Origin: Rhizobiales bacterium UBA1912
GTDB lineage: Bacteria > Pseudomonadota > Alphaproteobacteria > Rhizobiales > Devosiaceae
Length of the DNA stretch: 64,000 bases
Assembly (NCBI GenBank): GCA_002337455.1
Contig: DDGC01000023.1
Location: 31,868-95,867, forward strand
Direction of reading: 5' to 3'
Shown: one piece after another, positions 26,684 through 34,874 of the stretch
Position numbering within the stretch: the first letter of the stretch is position 1
Layout: every line of letters begins with the position of its first letter
The notes under the pieces: model-generated
Seen by the model: the letters and a program-made list of their open reading frames with translations, nothing else
Told to the model about the DNA's origin: nothing
Databases searched by the model: none
Program-made: the position numbers and the translations under genes

Positions 26684-27145
26684 ATGGACCTCATCACGCT
26701 GATTGGCGAGAACGCGGCATGGGCCTGGCTGATTTTCGGGCTTGTGCTGCTCGGTGTCGAACTGCTTGTTCCCGGCGTCTTCATGGTCTGGCTGGGTGGG
26801 GCGGCGCTCCTGACCGGATTGACCGTGTTTCAGACCGGTATCGGCTGGCCGATCCAGTGGGGCCTGTTCGGCGTGCTGTCGCTGGTGCTGGTCAGCGGTT
26901 GGCTGGCCTATTCGCGGCGCCGCCACGGCGACACGCCGCCCAGCGAAGATCCGCTGATCAACGCACGCACCGCGCGGTTGCTGGGCCGCGAGACCGCACT
27001 GGTCGAAGCGATCAGTGACGGGGTGGGGCGCGTGCGGATCGACGATACGCTGTGGCGGGTTTCAGGCCCCGACCTTCCGGCGGGATCGCATGTGCGCATC
27101 ACCGGCGCGCGGGGCGGGCTGCTCGAAGTCGAGGCCGTCGGCTGA
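26684..27145 (+). CDS. NfeD-family membrane protein
   Basis: 153 residues. Three or four helices (AWAWLIFGLVLLGVELLVPGVF, WPIQWGLFGVLSLVLVSGWL) are followed by a small soluble OB-fold domain (residues about 90-153) reading ALVEAISDGVGRVRIDDTLWRVSG. The protein partners the stomatin-like product encoded immediately upstream. It is a short NfeD1b type without the N-terminal serine protease. It converges with motB. Confidence 0.9.
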   Translation: MDLITLIGENAAWAWLIFGLVLLGVELLVPGVFMVWLGGAALLTGLTVFQTGIGWPIQWGLFGVLSLVLVSGWLAYSRRRHGDTPPSEDPLINARTARLLGRETALVEAISDGVGRVRIDDTLWRVSGPDLPAGSHVRITGARGGLLEVEAVG

Positions 27146-27154
27146 ACGCTGTTT

Positions 27155-28024
27155 TCAGGGCGCCCATTCAACCGGCACGGGCGGCTCTTCGTTGAGCACT
27201 GTGATCTTGATCCGCTGATTGGCGGCCAGATAGGGGTCGTTGGCAAAATAGGGATCGGTTTCCGCCCTGCCGGCGACCGCCTCGATGCGCGACCCTGACA
27301 GCCCCGATTGCTCAAGCAGCTGACGCGATACGTTGGCCCGGTCAAAGGACAGCTCCCAGGCGCCGTACTGGGGATCGAGATAGGTCAGCCCGGCGGCGGT
27401 GTGGCCGGAAATGCGTATCTGGTTGGGCAGGCGCTGGAGGACCGGAGCAAGGGCAGCGAGTGCCTGGCGCGTCGCTTCATAGGGATATTTGGAGCCCTCG
27501 GCGAACATGGGCCGGCCCTCCTGATCGGCGATCAGGATGTTGAGGCCTTCTTCGGTTTGCTCAAGAATGAGATTGTCGCTGATCGTGGTGATGACCGGGT
27601 TTTCGCGCCAGGCCTGTTCGATGCTGGCGGCGGCGAGGGAAAAGCGCGCCGGGGTTTCAAGCTCGGCCCGCTCCAGCTCGAAGGTCTGCGTCTCGGGGCC
27701 CTGCTGTTCCGCCTCGTTGTGGTCTTCGGTTTCGAACTGACTTTCGCGCTGATCGGGTTCCTGGGTCAGGAGCTTGAGAAAGTCCCGCTGGGGCGTGCCT
27801 TCGCGCTCGATAACGCCGGCGCGGGCGACGGTTTCGGAAAACCCGAACGCATCACGCATCGAGCCGGCCACGATCTGCAGTTTTCGTTCGTCCTGGATGG
27901 AAAACGAAATGATGAGCACGAAAAAGCAGACAAGAATCGACATGAGGTCGGCAAAGGTCACCAGCCATTCGGGGACCTCGGACTTATCGTTCTTCTTGCG
28001 CGCGGGAGCGGCCGAACGCGCCAT
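27155..28024 (-). CDS. MotB/PomB-like flagellar stator protein, OmpA-family C-terminus
   Basis: 289 residues. The cytoplasmic N-terminus leads to one membrane helix with the ion-binding Asp, D26 in WLVTFADLMSILVCFF, as in MotB and PomB. After a long acidic and Gln-rich linker comes an OmpA/MotB peptidoglycan-binding domain (IRISGHTAAGLTYLDPQYGAWELSFDRANVSRQLLEQSGL). It couples ion flow to torque or a related motion and anchors the stator to the wall. The start lies 2 bp after the motA/pomA-like stop. Confidence 0.88.
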   Translation of the reverse strand: MARSAAPARKKNDKSEVPEWLVTFADLMSILVCFFVLIISFSIQDERKLQIVAGSMRDAFGFSETVARAGVIEREGTPQRDFLKLLTQEPDQRESQFETEDHNEAEQQGPETQTFELERAELETPARFSLAAASIEQAWRENPVITTISDNLILEQTEEGLNILIADQEGRPMFAEGSKYPYEATRQALAALAPVLQRLPNQIRISGHTAAGLTYLDPQYGAWELSFDRANVSRQLLEQSGLSGSRIEAVAGRAETDPYFANDPYLAANQRIKITVLNEEPPVPVEWAP

Positions 28025-28026
28025 GG

Positions 28027-28806
28027 TCAGGCGGCTGCCTTGAGCTGGGGCTGATCGGCATCTCTTTGCTGTTCGGGCAGGTAGGCGACCAGCATTTCTC
28101 GAATCAGGTTCGGGCTCTTGCCATCGCGGATCGACATGATGCCGTCGATGATGAGCGTCTGGTTGATCTCCTCAACGCTGAACTTGGCGAGTAGTTTGTC
28201 GGAAATCGGCAGGCAGACCAGATTGGCGATGATTGCGCCGTAGAGCGTGGTCAGCAGAGCTACCGCCATGGCGGGACCGATCGCTGATGGGTCGTCCATG
28301 GCACCGAGCATCTGGACGAGGCCGACAAGCGTGCCGATCATCCCGAAGGCGGGCGCGGCATCGCCGAGGGATTTGAAGACGCGCTGGCCTTCGCTCAGCC
28401 GGGACAAATACTGGTCGCGTTCGAGCTCCATTGATTCGCGGATGAAATCGGCGTCATAGGCATCGGCGATGTATTGGGCGCCCTTGCGCAGATTGGGTTC
28501 GTCGAAATTCATGCCTTCGAGGCCGAGCGGGCCCTGGCGGCGGGCAATGTCGCCCATCCGGGCGATCTTTTCGATCAGCTCGCGCGGTTCGACCTTCTTG
28601 TGGGTGAAGGCAACGCGACCACCGGTCACCAGCGCCTGGCCGACGCCGGCCAGGGGAAAGCGGATGAGCGTGGCGGCGAACCCGCCACCGATGACGATGA
28701 AGATCGAGGGGATATCGACGAACGCACCGAATGAGCCCCCCATGAAAATGGCGAAAGCAATGACGGCGGCACCAGCGATGATGCCCAAAATCGTGGCGAG
28801 ATCCAT
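28027..28806 (-). CDS. MotA/PomA-like stator channel protein
   Basis: 259 residues with four helices in the order of PomA: VDIPSIFIVIGGGFAATLIRFP near residue 31-52, a long cytoplasmic segment (about 55-150) with charged residues that contact FliG, and GDAAPAFGMIGTLVGLVQML plus ALLTTLYGAIIANLVCLPI as helices 3-4. The lack of the MotA N-terminal pattern and the PomA-like loop suggest a sodium-type or exbB-like branch; ion specificity is not certain. It forms a two-gene operon with the motB-like gene. No other flagellar gene is near. Confidence 0.88.
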   Translation of the reverse strand: MDLATILGIIAGAAVIAFAIFMGGSFGAFVDIPSIFIVIGGGFAATLIRFPLAGVGQALVTGGRVAFTHKKVEPRELIEKIARMGDIARRQGPLGLEGMNFDEPNLRKGAQYIADAYDADFIRESMELERDQYLSRLSEGQRVFKSLGDAAPAFGMIGTLVGLVQMLGAMDDPSAIGPAMAVALLTTLYGAIIANLVCLPISDKLLAKFSVEEINQTLIIDGIMSIRDGKSPNLIREMLVAYLPEQQRDADQPQLKAAA

Positions 28807-28995
28807 GCCAGAAACTCCATGGCCGGAAGGGCCAGGTCGCGAGGGTCAATTTTGAGGCACTATAGGAAACAGGTCATACCAAGGCCTTAACCGGACCACT
28901 TTTGATGGGCGCAAGGGCGATGAAATGTGAGCGCCGGTAAGGCTTTATTAACCATAAGTTGAAAGCCTCCGGATATAATTTCCGGAATCGCGAAA

Positions 28996-30414
28996 TTGAA
29001 CTTTGATGTCCGAATAATTGTTGCCCTGGCCCTTGCGGGCGCCGGCGCTTTGGCTGGTGCCTCGGTGACGTTTGCCCAAGGGGACGGATCGGGCACCGAC
29101 AATCCCGATCTGTTGCGCGGATCGCTGGGCGTTGGGTGCCGCCCGGGAACGCTGTGCCAGTTTCCATCCCCCGACCTGATCGTGCCCGTAGTTCTGCCCA
29201 CCGAGCCGCTGCCGCTTCTTGCTCCATCGCCACCGGTTGCGGCCGCCGCGCCCGCGGCGCAATCAGCGCCCGCCGCCGCGCCTGCGCCGCTGGCCGCTTC
29301 TGTGCCGGTGCATTCAGATACGGCCGATTGGGGCGAATTGGGGTATGGGGTGGCGTTGCGGGGCGCCTATGTGCGCAGCGGGACGAGCGAGCGATTCGAA
29401 TTGCTGGCGATCCCCTCGATCTCCTATTCGCGTTCGGGCGGGGTGACCGATCTGGCGCTGGGCGCTTCTGCGACGCTGGTGGCGCCGCAATCTGACGATG
29501 TGCGCGTCGGCGCGGCCAATGTTTCTGCCAATGTCGTCCATCGTTTATCACCCTCGGCAGGGCTGGCGTTCGATGCGGGGCTGTCGCTGTCGCAGGACGC
29601 GCCGGACGGATTGAGCACCGATGAAGCCGATCTGGCCAGCGCCCCGGTTTCGGTGTCGGGCACCGCAGGGCTGGGCTACACGCACCGGTTCGGCAATTTT
29701 GCGGTAACGGGCACAGCGGACGTCGCGCGCGACTGGGTGGGCGATGCGGTGCGGACCGATAACACGGTGATCGACAACAGCCATGAGGGCGCGACGCGCT
29801 ATGGCGCGGACCTGCGGGTTGGCTATGAGCTGACGCCGGTCGTCGGGGTGTTCGGACAGGGCGGGGCCGGGCGAACCGACTTCGATGGCATCGACCCGGA
29901 CCTCGGTTTCAGCCGCTCGGGCAGCGATTTCGAGTTGCGGGGCGGCCTTACGGCAAACTGGCAGGATGTCGTGACGCTGGAGGCCTCAATAGGGTCGGGA
30001 TGGCGGTCGTTTGATAGTGGAGCGGTTCCGGAAGCGCAGAGCTGGCTCTATGGCGTATCGGTGGGCTATCGACCGACAACGACCACCGAGTTGACGGCGA
30101 GCTTTGATACCGAGCTGACGCCCGGCGAGGGCAGTTCAGGCGCCAGCGCAACCTATGGTCTGGGGCTCGACGCCCGGCACAGGGCCAATTCATGGCTTGC
30201 GTTGCGGGCCTCGACCGGTGCGCAATGGATGGTGCCCGAGGATGGCACAGCCGAGAGCCGGAGCTATTCGGCCGGGCTGGGGGCCGATTTGACTCTCGGC
30301 CAGCACACGACGGCAACGCTGGACTATGAGTATGGATTGCGCGAGGACCCCGCCGCGGCGGTTGTGAGCCGCGACGAGCACCGGATCAGCGGTGGGCTCA
30401 GTCTTCAATACTGA
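28996..30414 (+). CDS. Outer membrane beta-barrel protein
   Basis: 472 residues from a TTG start at 28996, the only start that keeps the signal peptide (IIVALALAGAGALAGASVTFA). An Ala/Pro-rich linker (residues about 75-105) is followed by about 360 residues of alternating amphipathic strands with frequent aromatic ends (SYSRSGGVTDLALGASATLV, LGYTHRFGNFAVTGTADVA) and a terminal SGGLSLQY; the last residue is aromatic, as in barrels inserted by BAM. Related surface proteins are described only as 'outer membrane beta-barrel'. The 3' end overlaps galU by 17 bp. Confidence 0.75.
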   Translation: MNFDVRIIVALALAGAGALAGASVTFAQGDGSGTDNPDLLRGSLGVGCRPGTLCQFPSPDLIVPVVLPTEPLPLLAPSPPVAAAAPAAQSAPAAAPAPLAASVPVHSDTADWGELGYGVALRGAYVRSGTSERFELLAIPSISYSRSGGVTDLALGASATLVAPQSDDVRVGAANVSANVVHRLSPSAGLAFDAGLSLSQDAPDGLSTDEADLASAPVSVSGTAGLGYTHRFGNFAVTGTADVARDWVGDAVRTDNTVIDNSHEGATRYGADLRVGYELTPVVGVFGQGGAGRTDFDGIDPDLGFSRSGSDFELRGGLTANWQDVVTLEASIGSGWRSFDSGAVPEAQSWLYGVSVGYRPTTTTELTASFDTELTPGEGSSGASATYGLGLDARHRANSWLALRASTGAQWMVPEDGTAESRSYSAGLGADLTLGQHTTATLDYEYGLREDPAAAVVSRDEHRISGGLSLQY

Positions 30415-31324
30415 TGGGTGTGTCCTCGGTCAGTTTTTTGAGCTCGCTGAGGAAAGTATCGGCAATATCGGGCCGGTCGAGCGCGAAGGCGACGTTGGCG
30501 GTCAGGAAGCCGATCTTTGAGCCACAATCGAAAACCTGTCCGTCATATTTGACGCCGATGAAGGGCTGACGGTCCATGAGGAAACGCATGGCGTCGGTAA
30601 TCTGGATTTCGCCCCCTGTACCAACCGTCTGCTCGCCCAGAAGCGCGAAGATCTCTGGCTGGAGGATATAACGACCTGAAATAATGAGGTTGGAGGGCGC
30701 GTCCTCGGGCCTGGGTTTTTCGACCATGCCGGTGATGGCAAAGCCCTGGTCGGGGCCTTCGCCGCGTCCGATGACGCCGTAAGACGAGACGTCCTGGGGT
30801 GCGCATTCCTCAACGGCGATGATGTTGCCGCCCGATTCTTCGTAGGTGTCCATCATCTGCTTGAGGACGCCAGGCGAGGATTTGAAGATCATGTCGGGCA
30901 GCAACAGCGCGAAAGGCTCACTGCCGACGATATCGCGGGCGCACCAGACAGCATGGCCGAGACCCAACGGTTCCTGCTGGCGGGTGAAGCTCGATTGGCC
31001 GGCCTTGGGGAGGTCACGGCGGAGCTGTTCGAGCGCCGCGGTCTTGCCGCGCGCTTCGAGAGTCGCTTCGAGCTCGAACTGGCGGTCGAAATGATCCTCG
31101 ATGACGCCCTTGTTGCGCCCGGTGACGAAAACGAAGTGCTCGATGCCCGCCTCGCGGGCCTCGTCGACGGCGTACTGGATGACCGGTTTGTCGACGACCG
31201 TCAGCATCTCCTTGGGCATGGCTTTGGTGGCGGGAAGAAACCTTGTTCCAAGGCCGGCGACGGGAAAGACGGCTGTACGGACTCTGCGGACCACTTCATA
31301 CTCCCTCGAAATTTGCTTTGACAT
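30398..31324 (-). CDS. galU: UTP-glucose-1-phosphate uridylyltransferase
   Basis: 308 residues. Makes UDP-glucose from UTP and glucose 1-phosphate for surface polysaccharides. The nucleotide-binding start is TAVFPVAGLGTRFLPATKAMPKEM, the catalytic Lys segment is GMVEKPRPEDAP, and FDCGSKIGFLTANV is at the C-terminus. The ATG at 31324 is used; a GTG at 31294, closer to the usual family N-terminus, is an alternative. It is divergent from galE, which uses its product. Confidence 0.94.
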   Translation of the reverse strand: MSKQISREYEVVRRVRTAVFPVAGLGTRFLPATKAMPKEMLTVVDKPVIQYAVDEAREAGIEHFVFVTGRNKGVIEDHFDRQFELEATLEARGKTAALEQLRRDLPKAGQSSFTRQQEPLGLGHAVWCARDIVGSEPFALLLPDMIFKSSPGVLKQMMDTYEESGGNIIAVEECAPQDVSSYGVIGRGEGPDQGFAITGMVEKPRPEDAPSNLIISGRYILQPEIFALLGEQTVGTGGEIQITDAMRFLMDRQPFIGVKYDGQVFDCGSKIGFLTANVAFALDRPDIADTFLSELKKLTEDTPISIED

Positions 31325-31328
31325 AAAC

Positions 31329-31349
31329 TAAGACAGTTTCAATGTCTTA
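31329..31349. promoter_or_regulatory. Inverted repeat between divergent galU and galE
   Basis: TAAGACA and TGTCTTA form a perfect 7-bp dyad with a 7-nt spacer, a few bases upstream of the annotated galU start and within the A/T-rich part of the divergent promoter region. It may be an operator serving both genes. The regulator is unknown. Confidence 0.45.
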
Positions 31350-31418
31350 ATGCAAGATTGTGGTGTCAGTTGCATTCATGCGACGCATGTGAACACACGG
31401 GCGGATTTAGGGACAGCT

Positions 31419-32417
31419 ATGGGTATTCTGGTTACTGGCGGCGCGGGGTATATCGGGTCCCACATGGTGCTTCACCTTGCCGATGCGGGCGAAAAAGTCG
31501 TCGTGCTCGATAATCTGACCACGGGTTTCCCCTGGCTGGTCGATCATCGGGTGAAACTGGTCGAAGGCAATGTGGCCGATGCCGATCTGGTGTCAAAAGT
31601 CATTGCCGAACACGAGATCGATGCCATCATTCACTTTGCCGGTTCGATCGTCGTGCCGGAATCGGTGGAAAACCCGCTCAAATATTACAAGAACAACACC
31701 GCCAACACGCGCGATCTGATCGCGGCGGCGGTGGCCGGTGGGGTCAAGCATTTCATTTTTTCATCGACCGCCGCGGTTTATGGAATGGTGGGGCTCGAGC
31801 CGGTGGGCGAGGACGCCATCCTCTCTCCGGTCTCGCCTTATGGACGGTCCAAATTGATGAGCGAATGGATGCTGGCCGATGTCGCTGCGGCGCATCCGAT
31901 GACTTATGGCGTCCTGCGCTATTTCAACGTGGCGGGTGCCGATCCCGAAATGCGGTCGGGGCAATCGACGGCGGGGGCGACCCATCTGATCAAGGTGGCG
32001 GTGCAGACAGCGCTTGGGCATCGCGACAAGATGAACGTCTTCGGGGACGATTACCCAACCCCGGATGGGACCTGCGTGCGTGACTATATCCATGTCTCGG
32101 ACCTCGTTGCCGCACATGGGCTGCTGCTCGGTCATTTGCGCGGGGGCGGGGAAAACATCACCGTCAACTGCGGCTATGGGCGCGGATTTTCGGTGGACGA
32201 GGTCGTTTCGACCGTCAAATCGGTCACCGGGATCGATTTTGCGGTCGAGCACGGGCCGCGCCGGCCGGGCGATCCGGCTTCGATCGTGGCGGGGGCCGAC
32301 CGGATAAAGGCGCTGGGATGGGTGCCCAGGCATGACGATCTCGCCGGAATCGTGGAGATGGCCTATAAATGGGAAAAATATCTCGATACCCGAAACGACC
32401 GTCCGTCCATTCTCTGA
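31419..32417 (+). CDS. galE: UDP-glucose 4-epimerase
   Basis: 332 residues of the extended short-chain dehydrogenase family. Interconverts UDP-glucose and UDP-galactose with bound NAD. The NAD-binding motif is GGAGYIGSHM (residues 7-16); the catalytic Tyr and Lys are in SPYGRSKLMSEW, with the Ser/Thr in FSSTAAVYG. The ATG at 31419 begins MGILVTGG. It is divergent from galU and overlaps the next gene by 49 bp. Confidence 0.94.
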   Translation: MGILVTGGAGYIGSHMVLHLADAGEKVVVLDNLTTGFPWLVDHRVKLVEGNVADADLVSKVIAEHEIDAIIHFAGSIVVPESVENPLKYYKNNTANTRDLIAAAVAGGVKHFIFSSTAAVYGMVGLEPVGEDAILSPVSPYGRSKLMSEWMLADVAAAHPMTYGVLRYFNVAGADPEMRSGQSTAGATHLIKVAVQTALGHRDKMNVFGDDYPTPDGTCVRDYIHVSDLVAAHGLLLGHLRGGGENITVNCGYGRGFSVDEVVSTVKSVTGIDFAVEHGPRRPGDPASIVAGADRIKALGWVPRHDDLAGIVEMAYKWEKYLDTRNDRPSIL

Positions 32418-33613
32418 TCGCAGCTGTTTTCGTCTGGCTTTGCCTGGCCGGTGCGGCAATGGCGCAGCCGGTCGAGAGCTTTGAGGCGTTCAAGGACCGG
32501 ATGGAAGCGGTTGCGGTTGCCAGTGGCGTGAACCGCGATTTCTATCGCGCGGTGATGGGGCCGATCCAGCCGGACCCGGCGATCCCGTCGCTGATCTCGG
32601 GGCAGCCCGAATTTGTGACGCCGGTGTGGGAGTATCTCGATGCCCGGATCGGGTCGGGACGGATCGCGCGCGGGCGGGCGGCAGTGGCGGCCAACGAGGG
32701 ACTGCTGAGCGCGGTCGGGCAGCGCTACGGGGTCGACCCTTATGTTCTGGCGGCGATCTGGGGGATGGAGTCCGATTACGGCGCCGTGCTGTCCAATGGC
32801 TCGCTTATCAGGCCGATCATTGCGTCACTTGCAACGTTAGCCCATCAGCGGCGCGGGCGGGTGGCCGAGGACGAGGCCGAACTGATTGCCGCTTTGCGGA
32901 TAGCGCAGGCGCGAGGATCGGCACAGGGACTGGTGGGCTCCTGGGCCGGGGCGCTGGGGCATTTGCAGCTTATCCCAACCGCCTATCTGCAATACGGGCA
33001 GGATGGGGATGGCGACGGGGTTGTGGACCCGCACGCTTCGCTCGCCGATGCGCTGGCATCGTCGGCCAATTACCTGCGCGGATTGGGTTATCGGCCCGGG
33101 CTCGATTGGGGCTTTGAGGTCGAGGTGCCCGAGGGATTCGATTATCTGCTGGCCGACCGGGAGACTTTCCGGCCCATACGGTTCTTTGCCGAGCGGGGCG
33201 TCGTGCGGGTCGCAGGGCGTCAGTTTACCGATCCGGGGACCGAAGTGTTCCTGTACGTCCCGGCCGGAGCAGACGGGCCCAAATTTTTGATGACGCGGAA
33301 CTATCTGGTGTTCAAGGGCTACAATTTTTCCGATTCCTACGCCATGGCTGTGGCGCATCTGACCGACAGGCTCAAGGGTGGTGGGCCTTTCGTTACGCCA
33401 TGGCCGCGCGGTGCGCAGTTTCCCAATCGCCAGCAACGGATCGATATCCAGACGATGCTGGCGCGACTGGGATTTTACGGCGGCGTAATCGACGGCAATA
33501 TCGGGCCGGTGACGCAAGCTGCGCATGCCCGGTTTCAAGCGAGCGCTGGATTGGTGGCTGACGGGTTCGTGACTCTCGAGGCGCATCGATTGCTGACCAA
33601 TGCCGTTCAATAG
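32369..33613 (+). CDS. Lytic murein transglycosylase (MltB family) with peptidoglycan-binding domain
   Basis: 414 residues. A signal peptide ends at AAMAQP (residue about 33). The SLT-like catalytic domain has the acid Glu at E134 in WGMESDYG and the family text GSWAGALGHLQLIPTAYLQYG. The last 60 residues are a PG_binding_1 domain (IDIQTMLARLGFYGGVIDGNIGPVTQAA). Cleaves glycan strands to 1,6-anhydro products in the periplasm. The start lies inside the 3' end of galE, in another frame. The signal peptide supports this start. Confidence 0.91.
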   Translation: MGKISRYPKRPSVHSLIAAVFVWLCLAGAAMAQPVESFEAFKDRMEAVAVASGVNRDFYRAVMGPIQPDPAIPSLISGQPEFVTPVWEYLDARIGSGRIARGRAAVAANEGLLSAVGQRYGVDPYVLAAIWGMESDYGAVLSNGSLIRPIIASLATLAHQRRGRVAEDEAELIAALRIAQARGSAQGLVGSWAGALGHLQLIPTAYLQYGQDGDGDGVVDPHASLADALASSANYLRGLGYRPGLDWGFEVEVPEGFDYLLADRETFRPIRFFAERGVVRVAGRQFTDPGTEVFLYVPAGADGPKFLMTRNYLVFKGYNFSDSYAMAVAHLTDRLKGGGPFVTPWPRGAQFPNRQQRIDIQTMLARLGFYGGVIDGNIGPVTQAAHARFQASAGLVADGFVTLEAHRLLTNAVQ

Positions 33614-33662
33614 TTAAGTGGTGGCGCTTTGAGGGCGCTGCGAATTGGATTAGAAACCAATC

Positions 33663-34826
33663 ATGATCGTGTGGCGTTCCATAGTCGGACTTGTGGTGGT
33701 CGGGTTGCTTTGGGCAGTTCCGGCATCCGGGGTGTGGGCGCAGGAGCGCAGCACGCGTACGCTGTTCGAGGTGCTGTTCGGTTCGGGCAATGAACAGCAG
33801 CAAACCCAGCCGCAAGCACCGGTGACATCCCAGCCCCAGTCCCGACCGCAGGCCCAGCCGGCGCCCCGGCCTCAACCGGCCCAACCGCCTGCGACGTCCG
33901 AGGTCGAAAAATCGGAAAATGCCAAGCGGGTGGCGGTGTTCGGGGATTCGCTGGCCGTCGATCTGGCGCGGGCGCTGGAACGGCTTTATGCGGACAACCC
34001 CGAAATCGTGGTTCTCGAAGAGGCAGTGGGGTCGTCGGGCTTTGTGCGCGACGATTTTTTCGACTGGAACGCGGCGATCGAAGACGAATTGATTGCCGAC
34101 AGTTTCGATGTGGCGGTGGTGGCGATCGGGATCAACGATCGTCAGGCGCTCAACGGGGCGGAGGCGCTCTCCGACCCATGGCGCAGCGCGTACCGGGACC
34201 GGATCGACGCGTTTCTCGGCGATATCGGCGCTGCGGGGAAACAGGTGATCTGGCTTGAATTGCCACCCATGCAGCAGCCGAGTTATGGCGCTGCGATGGC
34301 GCAGATTTCGTCGATCCACAAGGCGGCGGTCAATGGGGCAGGCGGGGCGTGGGTCGAGACCTATGACCGCTATCTGGGCGAAGACGGCAATTACAGCGCC
34401 AACGGGCCGGACCTCAATGGCAACATTGTCGACATGCGCAAGGGTGACGGCATCCATTTTTCGGCGGCCGGAGCCGACAAGCTGGCGTTTTATATCGACA
34501 GGGCCATGGGTTCGAACAGCACCGGCAGGGTCAGCCTTTCGGGCAGTACGTCCGAGGTTGCCGATCTTCTGGCGGGCACCGACGCCGGGCAGATGATCCG
34601 GCCGCCCTATCAGGGGCTCGAACAGATGCGGTTGCTGGAAATGGCGAGTTTCGTGCAGGACCTTGGCGGCGCGGCACAACGGGCGAACGATCTCATCGTG
34701 GCCGGCCAGACGACGGCAGGGACCCGAAGCTTTGCGCTCGAGGACATGCTCGATGCGCCGGCCGGACGGGTCGATGCGTTCGGGCTGGGGGGCGCAGCGG
34801 AAATCGAAAATCCGACGGGACGATAG
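33663..34826 (+). CDS. Periplasmic SGNH/GDSL hydrolase, DUF459 family
   Basis: 387 residues. An N-terminal signal or anchor (IVGLVVVGLLWAVPASGVWA) is followed by a Gln/Pro-rich linker (about 45-80) and an SGNH hydrolase domain. Its Ser box is VFGDSLAVD (S96), the block III Asn is in AIGINDR, and the Asp-x-x-His box is GDGIHFS. Likely an esterase acting on acylated wall or surface sugars; DUF459 members have been grouped with polysaccharide O-acetyl functions, but the substrate is not known. It follows the transglycosylase by 49 bp and a terminator closes the unit. Confidence 0.85.
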   Translation: MIVWRSIVGLVVVGLLWAVPASGVWAQERSTRTLFEVLFGSGNEQQQTQPQAPVTSQPQSRPQAQPAPRPQPAQPPATSEVEKSENAKRVAVFGDSLAVDLARALERLYADNPEIVVLEEAVGSSGFVRDDFFDWNAAIEDELIADSFDVAVVAIGINDRQALNGAEALSDPWRSAYRDRIDAFLGDIGAAGKQVIWLELPPMQQPSYGAAMAQISSIHKAAVNGAGGAWVETYDRYLGEDGNYSANGPDLNGNIVDMRKGDGIHFSAAGADKLAFYIDRAMGSNSTGRVSLSGSTSEVADLLAGTDAGQMIRPPYQGLEQMRLLEMASFVQDLGGAAQRANDLIVAGQTTAGTRSFALEDMLDAPAGRVDAFGLGGAAEIENPTGR

Positions 34827-34827
34827 A

Positions 34828-34854
34828 AAAGCCCCGGAACGGGTCCGGGGCTTT
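34828..34854. terminator. Bidirectional hairpin terminator
   Basis: AAAGCCCCGGA, a 5-nt loop (ACGGG), then TCCGGGGCTTT forms a perfect 11-bp stem that starts two bases after the SGNH hydrolase stop and is 20 bp from the gltD stop. A-tract and T-tract flanks allow factor-independent termination from both convergent units. Confidence 0.85.
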
Positions 34855-34874
34855 CGCAAAGATTCAGAATGCTT

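Noticed and set aside
24572..26926. A 784-codon frame on the minus strand across hemH and qmcA
   Set aside because: It is antisense to two certain genes and shows only Arg/His/Gln-rich shadow composition.
27155..28806. TolR/ExbB-type rather than motor stator genes
   Set aside because: The second protein has the MotB ion-binding motif and an OmpA-type wall-binding domain, and the first has the PomA helix order; a stator is the better reading.
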